Shown: positions 45,026 through 54,252 of the stretch, piece by piece
Layout of the letters: each line of letters begins with the position of its first letter
Position numbering within the stretch: the first letter of the stretch is position 1
Assembly (NCBI RefSeq): GCF_013167215.1
Contig: NZ_JABJWY010000034.1
Span: forward strand, 496,001-560,000
Direction of reading: 5' to 3'
Source: Sphingobacterium prati
Lineage (GTDB): Bacteria > Bacteroidota > Bacteroidia > Sphingobacteriales > Sphingobacteriaceae
Length of the DNA stretch: 64,000 nt
The notes under the pieces: model-generated
The model's database searches: none
Seen by the model: the letters and a program-made list of their open reading frames with translations, nothing else
Told to the model about the DNA's origin: nothing
Position numbers and translations under genes: made by a program

Positions 45026-46201
45026 TTACTTTTTTATGAGTCGGGCTACAAACATGGTATCTGCCCGTTCAGTATAGCCTTCCAGACAGCGCATACTTTC
45101 GAGCTCAAATCCCAAATTATTTAAGATATAATCAACAACGTCTTCATTTTCTGCCTTAAATATGGAGCAGGTGATATAAATTAGTGGTTTGCCTACTTTC
45201 ACATAACCAGCGACATGGCTCGCAATTGTCTTCTGTAATGTACTAAATTCCGCAATCTTGGTTGTTTGAAATTGTCGAATCATCTCTGGTGTACGCCCCC
45301 AGGTGCCCGAACCGGTACAAGGTGCATCCAATAATACGCCATCAAATTTTTCATTTCCCAATATAGGGTATGGATCTTTTGTCAAATCAAGTATTTTCTT
45401 TCGATAATGCTTAATACCAGCCTGATCAAATCGTTCATCCAGATTTCGAAGAATACTCATCCGAAGGTCAGATACCAAAAGGTTAACCGAAGGACAGGAA
45501 TCCATTAATAAAAGAGATTTACCGCCAGAAGCAGCACAAGCATCCCACCAGGATTCTTTTCCCTCAGGTTTCATAAACTCGAGTGTACGCTGCGAAGATA
45601 AATCCTGCACTTCAATGATGCCTTGCAGTGTTGAGAATCGTTGTAACGAGGTACCATTTGCCAAAGAGATAGTTTGTTCACCCAATTCACGATAGGAAAT
45701 TTGGTTTTCGTCAAGGATGGCACGAACGATTTTATTTTTCCCCTGTTTGACTCGGATATATAGGTCCGGTTGAACCAACTGGTTTCTCAAAAAAAGCCTG
45801 GTATCAATCTGGGGCGAAAAATAAGCCGTGAAAGGAAATAGATCATGGCTTTTCAGTAGGCCTTCAGATTCAAGAAAAGCTATTTTTTCATCCAAGGTCA
45901 ACCTTAATTTATCGATATAAGCAGGTTCAAGCGTCCTTACCAACGGACTTTCCTGTTCACATAAAAATTCCGCAAGAACTAACCGTCGTTGTTGCGACAG
46001 TTGCGAAGCTGCTAATCCTAGACGAAAATAATTATAACACAGACGAGAAGTAGCCTTACGGTCTGAAGATCCCATCTGTTTATTGAGCTTAAAGAAAGTT
46101 GTCAAATACCGCGAAAATGGCTGATCCTCCTCAAAACCATCCATTGCTCGCTCAAAATTACGTATCTGCTGGTACACACGTTTTTCACTGAATTCAGCCA
46201 T
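45026..46201 (-). CDS. RsmB/NOP family RNA (cytosine-C5) methyltransferase
   Basis: Methylates C5 of cytosine in RNA with S-adenosylmethionine. The 391 residues have an N-terminal helical region of about 130 residues that replaces or resembles the NusB-like domain, a short PUA-like stretch, then the Rossmann MTase: SAM motif WWDACAASGGKS at 218-229, catalytic cysteines C295 in LDAPCTGSGTWGR and C345 in YITCSIF. The latter two are the release and nucleophile cysteines of m5C enzymes. It is the last gene of guaA - lipoprotein - methyltransferase, 8 bases after the lipoprotein gene. 16S rRNA is the likely target. Confidence 0.92.
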   Translation of the reverse strand: MAEFSEKRVYQQIRNFERAMDGFEEDQPFSRYLTTFFKLNKQMGSSDRKATSRLCYNYFRLGLAASQLSQQRRLVLAEFLCEQESPLVRTLEPAYIDKLRLTLDEKIAFLESEGLLKSHDLFPFTAYFSPQIDTRLFLRNQLVQPDLYIRVKQGKNKIVRAILDENQISYRELGEQTISLANGTSLQRFSTLQGIIEVQDLSSQRTLEFMKPEGKESWWDACAASGGKSLLLMDSCPSVNLLVSDLRMSILRNLDERFDQAGIKHYRKKILDLTKDPYPILGNEKFDGVLLDAPCTGSGTWGRTPEMIRQFQTTKIAEFSTLQKTIASHVAGYVKVGKPLIYITCSIFKAENEDVVDYILNNLGFELESMRCLEGYTERADTMFVARLIKK

Positions 46202-46208
46202 TCAAAGA

Positions 46209-47498
46209 TTATTTTCTTTCAAATTTTTTATTGTGATAGACCATTATCCCCAAAGCTCTATTGGCATATCCCCACTTCGGATAAAACTCAAACCTGTAAT
46301 CACTATTCAGCCCTGAGAATTTTTCTTGGGTGATATGGCTTACATAGTCAACACCATATTTATGCAATAAACGGCCAAAATAAACAGCCGCATCATAGCC
46401 CTTGTAAGAAAACTCCGAAGGATCTACCTTGTACAGCGATTTATAATTTGATATAAATTTTTTTGTGTCACTATCCGATTCATCGGCCAAACTGGAAGAA
46501 GTAATGGTCAGGCTGTAAAAATCCATGTTTTCAAAATTCTCGAAAGTGAGTTTCGAAAGATTTGGATGCCCATACAACTTAAATTGGTTACCAGGATTCA
46601 AAAACCGATCATCCATAGCATCCAACAGCCCCTTTACGAGGTTTTTATTAGCCGTTCCGGATATTATGTGATTCGTCCCTGTCAGGACAAGACTATTGTT
46701 GAGCTCATTGATGCTCATAATCGTTTTTACTTTTGCCTGTGTATTTGCTTTGGCAACTTCATTGGAAAAATTAACTAAAAACTGTTTGCTCTCATCATCA
46801 CCAGCATCATAGATTAAAATCTGGTCACCATTATAATATTGTTCGGCCACGTACTTCGCCAATGTTTCCGAATGCGTGCGTATTGAGGGGGTCATCGACA
46901 CGAGGTTGGGAACACTAAATTCCGAAGCCATAGTAGCCGCCAATGGGGACACCTGAAGAACGTTTTTGTTGGCAAAGGTTTGCGCAAAACTTTTAATTTC
47001 GCGCGGATAAACAGGCCCGACAACAATAGCAGCGTCTTTCACCGTTGCCGATGTACCCAAAGATGCATTGTAAGCTACATTATCACGCGAGTCAATCACC
47101 TGCAGATCAAACAGCATTCCATCTTTAGCGATCTTATCCAGACCTATCTGAAAACCTTGGTAAAAATCCAATGCCAGCGCAGAGCGCTCGACATCTTCGG
47201 TAGTCACTGTTTTAGCGATACTATTTAATTCAAATGGCAAAAGAAGTGCAATTTTATTATTTTTAACCGAATGGCCATTTACATTTTGCACATCGCCTAC
47301 TTTTACGACCGGCTTATCTTTCTCTCCGTTTGGTTTAGTGACAGCAGTTTGCTGTTCGCCCCGACTAGAAGAGGGCGAACGCAATACGGTGCTTTTCTTG
47401 GTCGTACAGCTCGCCAGGCATAGTGCCACGAGAGCTGCAACCCATATTTTATTCCCACTCAATCGTAGCGGGTGGTTTTGAACTGATATCATATACAA
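46209..47498 (-). CDS. Type 1 periplasmic-binding-protein-like lipoprotein
   Basis: A lipoprotein of up to 429 residues. The signal segment [16 protein letters not shown] carries a lipobox (LASC). After a Ser/Lys-rich linker comes a type 1 periplasmic-binding fold, as in branched-chain amino-acid receptors or Lpo[67 protein letters not shown], and [14 protein letters not shown]. The frame overlaps the end of guaA: the ATG at 47498 gives a 50-base overlap, while a TTG at 47462 gives 14 bases and a shorter signal. No ABC permease is adjacent, so a receptor or envelope-assembly role is possible. Confidence 0.85.
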   Translation of the reverse strand: MYMISVQNHPLRLSGNKIWVAALVALCLASCTTKKSTVLRSPSSSRGEQQTAVTKPNGEKDKPVVKVGDVQNVNGHSVKNNKIALLLPFELNSIAKTVTTEDVERSALALDFYQGFQIGLDKIAKDGMLFDLQVIDSRDNVAYNASLGTSATVKDAAIVVGPVYPREIKSFAQTFANKNVLQVSPLAATMASEFSVPNLVSMTPSIRTHSETLAKYVAEQYYNGDQILIYDAGDDESKQFLVNFSNEVAKANTQAKVKTIMSINELNNSLVLTGTNHIISGTANKNLVKGLLDAMDDRFLNPGNQFKLYGHPNLSKLTFENFENMDFYSLTITSSSLADESDSDTKKFISNYKSLYKVDPSEFSYKGYDAAVYFGRLLHKYGVDYVSHITQEKFSGLNSDYRFEFYPKWGYANRALGIMVYHNKKFERK

Positions 47499-48999
47499 CT
47501 CTGTTTATTCCTTTCACATGGTTGATAATTTCATTTGAAATTTTTGCTAACAGGTCATATGGTAGATGTATCCAATCCGCAGTCATTCCATCAAGCGATC
47601 CTACAGCTCTTAAGCTGACGACATGCTCGTAAGTACGTTCGTCCCCCATTACCCCTACCGAGCGTACAGGTAAAAAGATCGTGCCAGCTTGCCATACTTT
47701 ATCATACCAACCGGATTCCTTTAAGTTATTGATAAAGATTGCATCGGCCTCCTGAACAATTCTTACTTTTTCGGCAGTAATATCACCTAAAATACGAATG
47801 GCCAAACCAGGACCTGGAAACGGATGTCTACCCAAAATTGCCTGATCTACCGCTAATGCCTTCCCGACTCTTCTGACTTCATCTTTAAACAAAGTCTTTA
47901 ATGGTTCAACAACTTTTAATTTCATAAAATCAGGTAAGCCGCCGACATTATGATGCGATTTTATGGTTGCTGAAGGTCCTTTAACCGAAACTGATTCAAT
48001 AATATCGGGATAGATCGTACCTTGTCCCAACCATTTCGCTTCGATTCCTTCCGGTAATTCTTTTTGGATTTCCTTCGCAGCTTCATCAAACACATCAATA
48101 AAGGAGTTACCGATGATCTTACGCTTCTCCTCAGGTTCGGAAACTCCTGCCAAACGACCATAGAATAAGTCTTTCGCATTAATTCCCTTAATATTTAAAC
48201 CCATATTTTTGTAAGAATCCAATACTTGTTCGTATTCGTCTTTGCGAAGCAAGCCATGATCTACGAAAATACAATGTAACTTCTGTCCGATCGCGTGGTG
48301 TAATAAAACTGCCGCAACAGTAGAATCCACACCACCAGATAAAGCCATGATCACATGGTCTTCACCCAGTTGTTCTTTCAAGGATGCTACCGTTGTCTCT
48401 ACAAATGCATCTGGCGTCCAGTCTTGCGTACAACCACAGATACCGACAACAAAATTTTTCAACAAAATAGCACCATCCGTACTGTGTGTTACTTCCGGAT
48501 GGAACTGTATACCATAAGTACGAGTACCTTTTACCTGATAAGCCGCTACGCGTACTTTATCTGTACTGGCAATGATATCAAAATTTGCTGGAACCTCTTT
48601 AATCGTGTCACCATGTGACATCCATACCTGAGATTGTACGGGTACACCTGCCAACAATTCATTTTCACTATTGACAAATTGCAGATTTGCACGACCATAT
48701 TCACGGATTTCAGATGGCAATACATTTCCGCCCGATTTTTGAGCAATGTACTGCGCACCATAGCACACACCTAAAAGTGGGAAGCGCTCCTGAATAGCGA
48801 CAAAATCAATTTGAGGTGCATCTTCTTGTCGAACGGAAAAAGGACTTCCTGAGAATATAACACCTTTCACAGATTCGTCAAAATCTGGCAATTTATTAAA
48901 CGGGTGTATCTCACAATACACATTTAGTTCTCTGACACGTCTTGCGATCAATTGCGTGTACTGAGACCCGAAGTCTAGAATGATAATTTTTTCTGGCAT
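47449..48999 (-). CDS. guaA: GMP synthase (glutamine-hydrolysing)
   Basis: Converts XMP, glutamine and ATP to GMP in purine synthesis. The 516 residues contain the class I glutamine amidotransferase domain with nucleophile C79 in GVCYGAQY and the QFHPEVTHS motif. They also contain the ATP pyrophosphatase P-loop [16 protein letters not shown] and the C-terminal dimerisation domain ending [13 protein letters not shown], the near-invariant GuaA terminus. Its 3' end overlaps the next gene. A -7 box lies only 4 bases before the ATG. Confidence 0.97.
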   Translation of the reverse strand: MPEKIIILDFGSQYTQLIARRVRELNVYCEIHPFNKLPDFDESVKGVIFSGSPFSVRQEDAPQIDFVAIQERFPLLGVCYGAQYIAQKSGGNVLPSEIREYGRANLQFVNSENELLAGVPVQSQVWMSHGDTIKEVPANFDIIASTDKVRVAAYQVKGTRTYGIQFHPEVTHSTDGAILLKNFVVGICGCTQDWTPDAFVETTVASLKEQLGEDHVIMALSGGVDSTVAAVLLHHAIGQKLHCIFVDHGLLRKDEYEQVLDSYKNMGLNIKGINAKDLFYGRLAGVSEPEEKRKIIGNSFIDVFDEAAKEIQKELPEGIEAKWLGQGTIYPDIIESVSVKGPSATIKSHHNVGGLPDFMKLKVVEPLKTLFKDEVRRVGKALAVDQAILGRHPFPGPGLAIRILGDITAEKVRIVQEADAIFINNLKESGWYDKVWQAGTIFLPVRSVGVMGDERTYEHVVSLRAVGSLDGMTADWIHLPYDLLAKISNEIINHVKGINRVVYDISSKPPATIEWE

Positions 49000-49003
49000 G
49001 CTG

Positions 49004-49011
49004 CAAAGGTA
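49004..49011 (-). promoter_or_regulatory. -7 box abutting the guaA start
   Basis: TACCTTTG on the minus strand is an exact TAnnTTTG, separated from the guaA ATG by 4 bases. guaA can therefore be transcribed apart from pyrF, probably as a leaderless mRNA. Confidence 0.6.
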
Positions 49012-49041
49012 AGTATTACGAATGAATTATTAAATGTCAAA

Positions 49042-49878
49042 TCAGGAAATAATACCTGCTTTTAATAGTTCAATTTCCATTTCTTTTTGCAGTTTCAAGG
49101 CTTCCTCACGCGCGCGTTCTGCAAAATCACGTCCTTTTGAAGCGTATATAATTCCCCTAGTACTATTCACCAAGAGTCCACAATCTCTATTCATCCCATA
49201 TTTGCAAACATCTTCTAACGAACCGCCCTGTGCACCGACCCCTGGAACCAATAGAAAATGTTCCGGTGCATGCTCACGAATCTTAATAAAGCCTTCTCCC
49301 CTTGTTGCGCCGACGACGTACATTAAATTGTCTATATTCCCCCAAGTATTTACTTTGTCAATAACCTGCTCAAATAATTGGAGTCCCTCCTTATTTTCAA
49401 AATTCTGAAAGTCCAAACTCCCTTCATTCGATGTTAATGCCAATACAATAGCCCATTTACTTTTGAAGTCCAAAAACGGTGTGACCGAATCTTTCCCCAT
49501 ATAAGGAGCAATGGTAATACTGTCGAATCCTAAACCTGAATTTGACTCATCAAAAAATGCCATCGCATAACGGCCGGAAGTATTTCCAATATCGCCACGT
49601 TTGGCATCAGCAATACTAAAGCAATCCTTTGGCAATGCGGCCCAGGTTTTTTGAAGCGATTGCCATCCTTTTAGCCCATAACATTCATAGAAGGCAATAT
49701 TTGGTTTATAAGCGACACATAAATCAGCTGTAGCATCTATAATTGCTTTATTAAAACTATAGATCGGATCCTCATCATCCAAAAGGTGCTCAGGAATCTT
49801 AGTAAGGTCTGTGTCCAATCCGACACATAAAAACGAACGTTTCTCTTTGATTTGATGAATAAGTTCTGCTCTGGTCAT
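49042..49878 (-). CDS. pyrF: Orotidine 5'-phosphate decarboxylase, type 2
   Basis: Decarboxylates OMP to UMP, the last step of UMP synthesis. The 278 residues match the longer type 2 family: [23 protein letters not shown], the catalytic block [18 protein letters not shown] with its Asp-x-Lys, the [10 protein letters not shown] segment, and [11 protein letters not shown] with SSRGI-like [10 protein letters not shown]. It follows the TlpA-like gene by 19 bases and precedes guaA by 42, so pyrimidine and purine genes adjoin here. Confidence 0.96.
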   Translation of the reverse strand: MTRAELIHQIKEKRSFLCVGLDTDLTKIPEHLLDDEDPIYSFNKAIIDATADLCVAYKPNIAFYECYGLKGWQSLQKTWAALPKDCFSIADAKRGDIGNTSGRYAMAFFDESNSGLGFDSITIAPYMGKDSVTPFLDFKSKWAIVLALTSNEGSLDFQNFENKEGLQLFEQVIDKVNTWGNIDNLMYVVGATRGEGFIKIREHAPEHFLLVPGVGAQGGSLEDVCKYGMNRDCGLLVNSTRGIIYASKGRDFAERAREEALKLQKEMEIELLKAGIIS

Positions 49879-49897
49879 GCTAATGTATAGATCGTAA

Positions 49898-50482
49898 TTA
49901 TTTGTTGATTAAATTTTGAATAAAAGTTGCTACATCGGGGGTAGAATAGTCAGCCATGCCCTCATGTCGTGTCGCCAGGTTGCCGTCTTTATCCAAAATA
50001 ACTGTACTTGGAATTGACTCTGAAAGCCATTCTCTCGGGATATCACTGTTCGGATAGCTGATGGGTAAAGTTAGCTTTTCATTTTTGACAAAAGCAGCTG
50101 CTTTTTCCTTATCACCTTCTATCTCCACAATGAGGAATACCACCTTGGGATTGTCTTTGAATTTATCATAAAGCACATTAATGGAAGGCATTTCCGCACG
50201 GCATGGCCCACACCAGGTTGCCCAAAAATTGATAAACACCACCTTACCTTTTAAATCCGATACCGGCACCTCTTCACCCAATTGATTCACAAACGAAACG
50301 GCCTTTTCTATCCCCGCGCTGAGAGGCTTCGCAACCTGTTGTGGTGCTTCCAATTTCGGTTTAAAAAAGCCGATTTTCATCAGCAGCTGATGAAAATAAC
50401 TTCTGCTCGTCGGCCATATTAACAAAGCGATGAGCAGCGCAAAAACGACGTTCCCAATTATCTTTTTTGTTTTTGGATTCAT
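49898..50482 (-). CDS. TlpA-like membrane-anchored thioredoxin
   Basis: A 194-residue thiol-disulfide oxidoreductase. It has one N-terminal membrane helix ([13 protein letters not shown]) and a periplasmic thioredoxin domain with the active site WCGPC (C91, C94) in [32 protein letters not shown] carries the cis-proline. The family reduces or matures secreted proteins such as cytochromes. It lies between rluA (18 bases) and pyrF (19 bases) in one minus-strand run, but the functions are unrelated. Confidence 0.93.
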   Translation of the reverse strand: MNPKTKKIIGNVVFALLIALLIWPTSRSYFHQLLMKIGFFKPKLEAPQQVAKPLSAGIEKAVSFVNQLGEEVPVSDLKGKVVFINFWATWCGPCRAEMPSINVLYDKFKDNPKVVFLIVEIEGDKEKAAAFVKNEKLTLPISYPNSDIPREWLSESIPSTVILDKDGNLATRHEGMADYSTPDVATFIQNLINK

Positions 50483-50500
50483 AAGAAATAATTATGGTGG

Positions 50501-51244
50501 TTAAGCATCAAACTTATCCAACAACTTCAGCAAAGTCGCAAAATCCTTCGGATAAGGTGCCTCAAACACCATCTGCTCGCCATTCAATTCAAACTCGACA
50601 TGCTTGGCATGCAAGGCAAAACGTTTCATGATCGGTTGTTCTTCTTCATCTTTGGATAAAGTATAGCCTCTTTTCTTGATTTGCGAGAGATAAACAGGTT
50701 TTCCGCGGTACATGCTATCGCCCACGATCGCCGCATGCTGTGTAGCCAAGTGAATACGGATTTGGTGCATGCGCCCAGTGATCGGTTTACACGCTACTAA
50801 CGTATAATTCTTATAATATTTAAGGGAATTAAAGATGGTTTCGGCAGGCTTGCCATTTGCACGGTCAATAGAAACATTTTTATTACCTACGTTTAAAATA
50901 GGTAAATCGACTACAAGATCCTGAAAGGTATGCGTCCCTCCAATGATGGCATGATAAATCTTATTGACCCTGCGCTTTTCAAATGCGATGGAAATCGAAC
51001 GGTAGGTCTCCGGATTTTTTGCGATCAACAAAATACCTGAAGTCTCCTTATCCAAACGATGGCAGACTTGAGCGTCAGCATGATATTTCTTTGCCAAACG
51101 GAGAATGTTAATCTCTCCCCCTTCCCTTTCATCCAATGAAGCAACAAAAGGTGGCTTATTTATAACGATCAAATTTTCGTCCTCATGGATGATTAATTCT
51201 GAAAATTTGGGAAATTTAAATAGACGGGTTTCATTCTGTATCAT
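50501..51244 (-). CDS. RluA family pseudouridine synthase
   Basis: Isomerises uridine to pseudouridine in rRNA or tRNA. The family start is MIQNETRLFKF at 51244 (247 residues); the open frame runs 32 codons further upstream, but across the -7 box. The catalytic aspartate is D65 in CHRLDKETSGILL, with INKPPFVASL before it and GRMHQIRIHLA and HAKHVEFEL after it. There is no S4 domain, so it resembles the RluA/RluE-like short form. First gene of rluA-tlpA-pyrF. Target uridine not determinable here. Confidence 0.93.
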   Translation of the reverse strand: MIQNETRLFKFPKFSELIIHEDENLIVINKPPFVASLDEREGGEINILRLAKKYHADAQVCHRLDKETSGILLIAKNPETYRSISIAFEKRRVNKIYHAIIGGTHTFQDLVVDLPILNVGNKNVSIDRANGKPAETIFNSLKYYKNYTLVACKPITGRMHQIRIHLATQHAAIVGDSMYRGKPVYLSQIKKRGYTLSKDEEEQPIMKRFALHAKHVEFELNGEQMVFEAPYPKDFATLLKLLDKFDA

Positions 51245-51248
51245 TTTA

Positions 51249-51256
51249 CAAAAATA
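51249..51256 (-). promoter_or_regulatory. -7 box abutting the rluA-family start
   Basis: TATTTTTG on the minus strand matches TAnnTTTG and ends 4 bases before the ATG at 51244. Confidence 0.55.
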
Positions 51257-51274
51257 CAAAACACGAGCAGAATA

Positions 51275-51306
51275 TTGCCCAATGTATGATAAAAACCTTA
51301 CTTTTG
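51275..51306 (+). promoter_or_regulatory. Promoter of panB
   Basis: TTG (51275-51277) is followed after 21 bases by TACTTTTG (51299-51306), matching the Bacteroidota promoter; the ATG follows 20 bases later. Confidence 0.6.
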
Positions 51307-51326
51307 GGCATACAATATAAGTTAAG

Positions 51327-52142
51327 ATGTCTGTAAACAAAGAAATAAAGCGAGTAAGTACAGCAATGCTACAAGCAATGAAAGAACGTCAAGAGAAGAT
51401 TTCGATGTTAACCAGCTATGATTACTCCATGGCCAAAATGGTAGACAACGCTGGTGTGGATGTCATTCTGATCGGAGATTCCGCGGCCAATGTCTTTGCC
51501 GGCTACGAAACAACCTTACCGATCACGCTCGACAATATGATCTATCATGCGGCGGCCGTTGCCAGAGGTACCCAGCGTGCCATGGTCTTGGCAGACTTAC
51601 CTTTCGGTAGCTATCAGGGCTCTGCAAACGAAGCATACAATGCTGCAGTACGCATGATGAAAGAATCTGGTGCCCATGCGCTGAAATTAGAAGGCGGCCT
51701 GGAGATAATTGAAAATATTAAAAAAATTATCTCCGGTGGAATCCCAGTTTGTGGACATTTGGGCTTGACTCCGCAATCCATTAATAAATTTGGAAACTTT
51801 GGTGTACGTGCAAAGGAAGAACAAGAAGCAGCCAAACTTATTGATGATGCACTAGCTCTTCAAGAGGCAGGCTGTTTTGCCATCGTTTTGGAGAAAATTC
51901 CAGCCGCTTTGGCCAAAACCGTAACCGAGAAATTAGCCATACCAACAATTGGGATAGGTGCCGGCCCAGATTGCGACGGACAAGTGCTTGTGATCAATGA
52001 CATGTTGGGCATGAATGCAGATTTCAAACCTAAATTTATGCGATATTTTGCCAATCTGCACGAGCAGATCACCACAGCTGTAAGCAATTACGTTGCTGAA
52101 GTGAAAGCTGTAAAATATCCAAATGCAGACGAACAATATTAA
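51327..52142 (+). CDS. panB: 3-methyl-2-oxobutanoate hydroxymethyltransferase
   Basis: Transfers a hydroxymethyl group from 5,10-methylene-tetrahydrofolate to 2-oxoisovalerate, the first committed step of pantothenate and CoA synthesis. The 271-residue TIM barrel has MLTSYDYSMAKMVDNAGVD, LIGDSAANVFAGYETT, ADLPFGSYQGS, KLEGG, CGHLGLTPQSIN, LEKIPAALA and GIGAGPDCDGQVLV, all PanB hallmarks. The gene has its own promoter; panC and panD are not nearby. A small membrane-protein gene follows after 9 bases. Confidence 0.97.
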   Translation: MSVNKEIKRVSTAMLQAMKERQEKISMLTSYDYSMAKMVDNAGVDVILIGDSAANVFAGYETTLPITLDNMIYHAAAVARGTQRAMVLADLPFGSYQGSANEAYNAAVRMMKESGAHALKLEGGLEIIENIKKIISGGIPVCGHLGLTPQSINKFGNFGVRAKEEQEAAKLIDDALALQEAGCFAIVLEKIPAALAKTVTEKLAIPTIGIGAGPDCDGQVLVINDMLGMNADFKPKFMRYFANLHEQITTAVSNYVAEVKAVKYPNADEQY

Positions 52143-52151
52143 CTGAGCACG

Positions 52152-52754
52152 ATGAGATTGTTGATTGTTGGACTAATTCTCCTTGTTGCGTATCTGATGA
52201 TTCGGAAAAAGTTTAAATTTTCCGAATCATCAGATACCAATTCCAAAAATTTAAAATCTGGTTTTCAACTGATAGAAGCACCAGCTGCGCTGATTCAATC
52301 CACCCTTAAAAAAACAATCTCCAATACCCTTATGGGTGTGGTTCTTATCCTTATTACGGTATTACTCGTTGTCAAAATAAAGCTTGTTTTATTCTTGCTT
52401 CCAATCGCCTTCTTTTTAGTGGGCTACCTGTTCCTTTTCAATAATCACTTCAGCAAGATCAAAAGACAGCAGATATGGTTTAATGCCAAAACAAATGAGG
52501 TTTTTGTGGAACAGCTTAAAGCTGATAACTATGCTTTTAACATTTTCCGGGACATACAGGGCGTACAGCGGATTGAGTCTGTTCAGACAACAAGAGGTCT
52601 GCTGTATGGCTACTATCGGATAAAACTAAAAGATCGCATCCTGGAGATCCCCTATCTCGTAGCGGAAAATAAACCGGCCAATAACCTGTTTTTTGACACC
52701 ATCACGCAAAACTTTAAAATTGACATTCAGAAAAGAATTTTTCCAATCATTTAA
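52152..52754 (+). CDS. Membrane protein of unknown function
   Basis: A 200-residue protein with an N-terminal helix (LLIVGLILLVAYLMI) and a central pair of helices (TLMGVVLILITVLLVVKIKLVLFLLPIAFFLVGYLFLF, about residues 56-93). A basic and aromatic soluble C-terminal half follows. It lies 9 bases after panB and is probably co-transcribed. I do not recognise a family; composition and codon use look like neighbours. Confidence 0.75.
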   Translation: MRLLIVGLILLVAYLMIRKKFKFSESSDTNSKNLKSGFQLIEAPAALIQSTLKKTISNTLMGVVLILITVLLVVKIKLVLFLLPIAFFLVGYLFLFNNHFSKIKRQQIWFNAKTNEVFVEQLKADNYAFNIFRDIQGVQRIESVQTTRGLLYGYYRIKLKDRILEIPYLVAENKPANNLFFDTITQNFKIDIQKRIFPII

Positions 52755-52764
52755 CACTTAGTAA

Positions 52765-52796
52765 ATTGCACATCCGAAAGGAAAGTGGTATATTTA
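52765..52796 (+). promoter_or_regulatory. Promoter of the bTHX gene
   Basis: ATTG (52765-52768), 20 bases, then TATATTTA (52789-52796), one base from TAnnTTTG. The leader would be about 40 bases. Confidence 0.5.
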
Positions 52797-52839
52797 GGCT
52801 TATCAACAATATATTGTTAAAACCAAAATATTTTATACT

Positions 52840-52995
52840 ATGGGAAAAGGTGATATAAAAACCAGAAGAGGAAAAATATCAAATGGTTCTTTTGGAAAAA
52901 GAAGGCCGCATTTATCGAAAGCTTCCATCAAGCCAAAAGTAGATGACGCAGCTCCAAAGGAAGTCGAACAGAAAGCAGCTAAAGCTAAAAAATAG
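52840..52995 (+). CDS. 30S ribosomal protein bTHX
   Basis: A 51-residue, strongly basic protein, MGKGDIKTRRGKISNGSFGK and then RRPHLSKASIKPK with a Lys/Ala-rich tail. The pattern MGKGD-x-KTRRGKI followed by G-x-FGK-x-RP is the signature of ribosomal protein THX, known from Thermus, where it binds the 16S rRNA head, and widespread in Bacteroidota. It has its own promoter and terminator. The gene is short and easily missed by automatic length cut-offs. Confidence 0.9.
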   Translation: MGKGDIKTRRGKISNGSFGKRRPHLSKASIKPKVDDAAPKEVEQKAAKAKK

Positions 52996-53002
52996 GAAGC
53001 AT

Positions 53003-53032
53003 AAAGCTAGAACAAGGTTTCTAGCTTTTTTT
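53003..53032 (+). terminator. Terminator after the bTHX gene
   Basis: Stem AAAGCTAGAA with TTTCTAGCTTT (53003-53012 with 53018-53028), followed by a T-run. Confidence 0.88.
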
Positions 53033-53184
53033 ATACGCGTGCATAATCCGGCAAATTGATACCATGATATATTTATCGTTGCCATGAAAGTCGGTATTGT
53101 AAAATCCTTTTGACAACTGATATCATCATTAGAATAAACCTATCTTTATCCGTCAAATCAAAAACCACATAAGGACTATACCGC

Positions 53185-54246
53185 ATGAATAAAAAAACAA
53201 CCATCTACATCCTTCTAGCCTGTGCTGTTATCGGAGGTGGATATTTCCTCATAAATCCAAAAAAAGACAAGAAAGAAAGTGCTCAATCTGCTGTCAAAAA
53301 AGATACGCCTGTCGCCGCGCAAGCAATTATTGCCAGGTCATCTGTGGCGGATAGGTCCATTAATTTGTCGGGCAGTATAGATGCCGAAGAAAAGGTAGAG
53401 ATCAGAAGCGAGGTCAGTGGTCGAATTACAAAAATTTACTTTTCCGAGGGCCAGCGTATCCAACAGGGGCAACCTTTGATCAAGATTGATGATATTGAAC
53501 TTCAGGCGCAACTAAAGCAGGCCCAGACAGCAAATCAGCTTAATGCCGAAAATGAACGCCGGGCAAAACTGCTGCTCCAGAAAGGTGCAATCAGTCAGGA
53601 AGAATTTGACATTGCCAGTGCAGCCTTAAAAACTGCACAAGCGCAGATTCAGTTGATCCAGGCGCAGATCTCCAAAACAACTGTGCGCGCGCCATTCAGT
53701 GGCATGATCGGCTTAAGAAATATTTCAGTCGGTGCGATTGTCTCATCCAATACCCTGATCGCAAATTTAGTCAAGGACAATTCGGTCAAGATCACATTCG
53801 CCATCCCTGAAAAATACAGCAATGTAGTCAAATTAAATGTGCCCATCGAATTTAGTGTAGCCAATGATCCAACGGTCATCAAAGCAAATATTTATGCAAT
53901 AGAACCTGAAGTATCGCTAAGCACCCGTACACTGACTGTCCGTGCGCGGGCAGCAAATGAGCAGGGACGGCTTCGGGTAGGATCCTTTGTCAATGTTATC
54001 CTTCCGATTGAAGTAGAAAATGATGCGATCGCTATTCCAACGGAGGCCATCGTCCCTGTTCAAGAAGGCAAAAAAGTATTTATCCTACAGAATGGGCTAG
54101 CAAAAGAAACCAAAGTGGAAACGGGCGCCCGTACCGATAAGGAGATCGTTATCTTATCTGGAATAAGCGCAGGAGACACCGTATTGACAACTGGTGTTCT
54201 TGCTTTAAAAGATGGAGTGAAGGTTAAAGTTTCACTAGCTAACTAA
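53185..54246 (+). CDS. RND efflux periplasmic adaptor subunit
   Basis: Membrane-fusion protein that links the RND pump to the outer-membrane channel. The 353 residues have an N-terminal membrane anchor (TTIYILLACAVIGGGYFLI), a lipoyl half-motif VEIRSEVSGRITKIYFSEGQRIQQGQPLIKID, an alpha-hairpin (ELQAQLKQAQTANQLNAEN), the second lipoyl half KTTVRAPFSGMIGLRNISVGAIV, and beta-barrel and membrane-proximal domains. It is first in the adaptor - pump - channel operon, with 6 bases to the pump gene. No regulator gene adjoins, so control is unknown. Confidence 0.95.
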   Translation: MNKKTTIYILLACAVIGGGYFLINPKKDKKESAQSAVKKDTPVAAQAIIARSSVADRSINLSGSIDAEEKVEIRSEVSGRITKIYFSEGQRIQQGQPLIKIDDIELQAQLKQAQTANQLNAENERRAKLLLQKGAISQEEFDIASAALKTAQAQIQLIQAQISKTTVRAPFSGMIGLRNISVGAIVSSNTLIANLVKDNSVKITFAIPEKYSNVVKLNVPIEFSVANDPTVIKANIYAIEPEVSLSTRTLTVRARAANEQGRLRVGSFVNVILPIEVENDAIAIPTEAIVPVQEGKKVFILQNGLAKETKVETGARTDKEIVILSGISAGDTVLTTGVLALKDGVKVKVSLAN

Positions 54247-54252
54247 CTGTAC

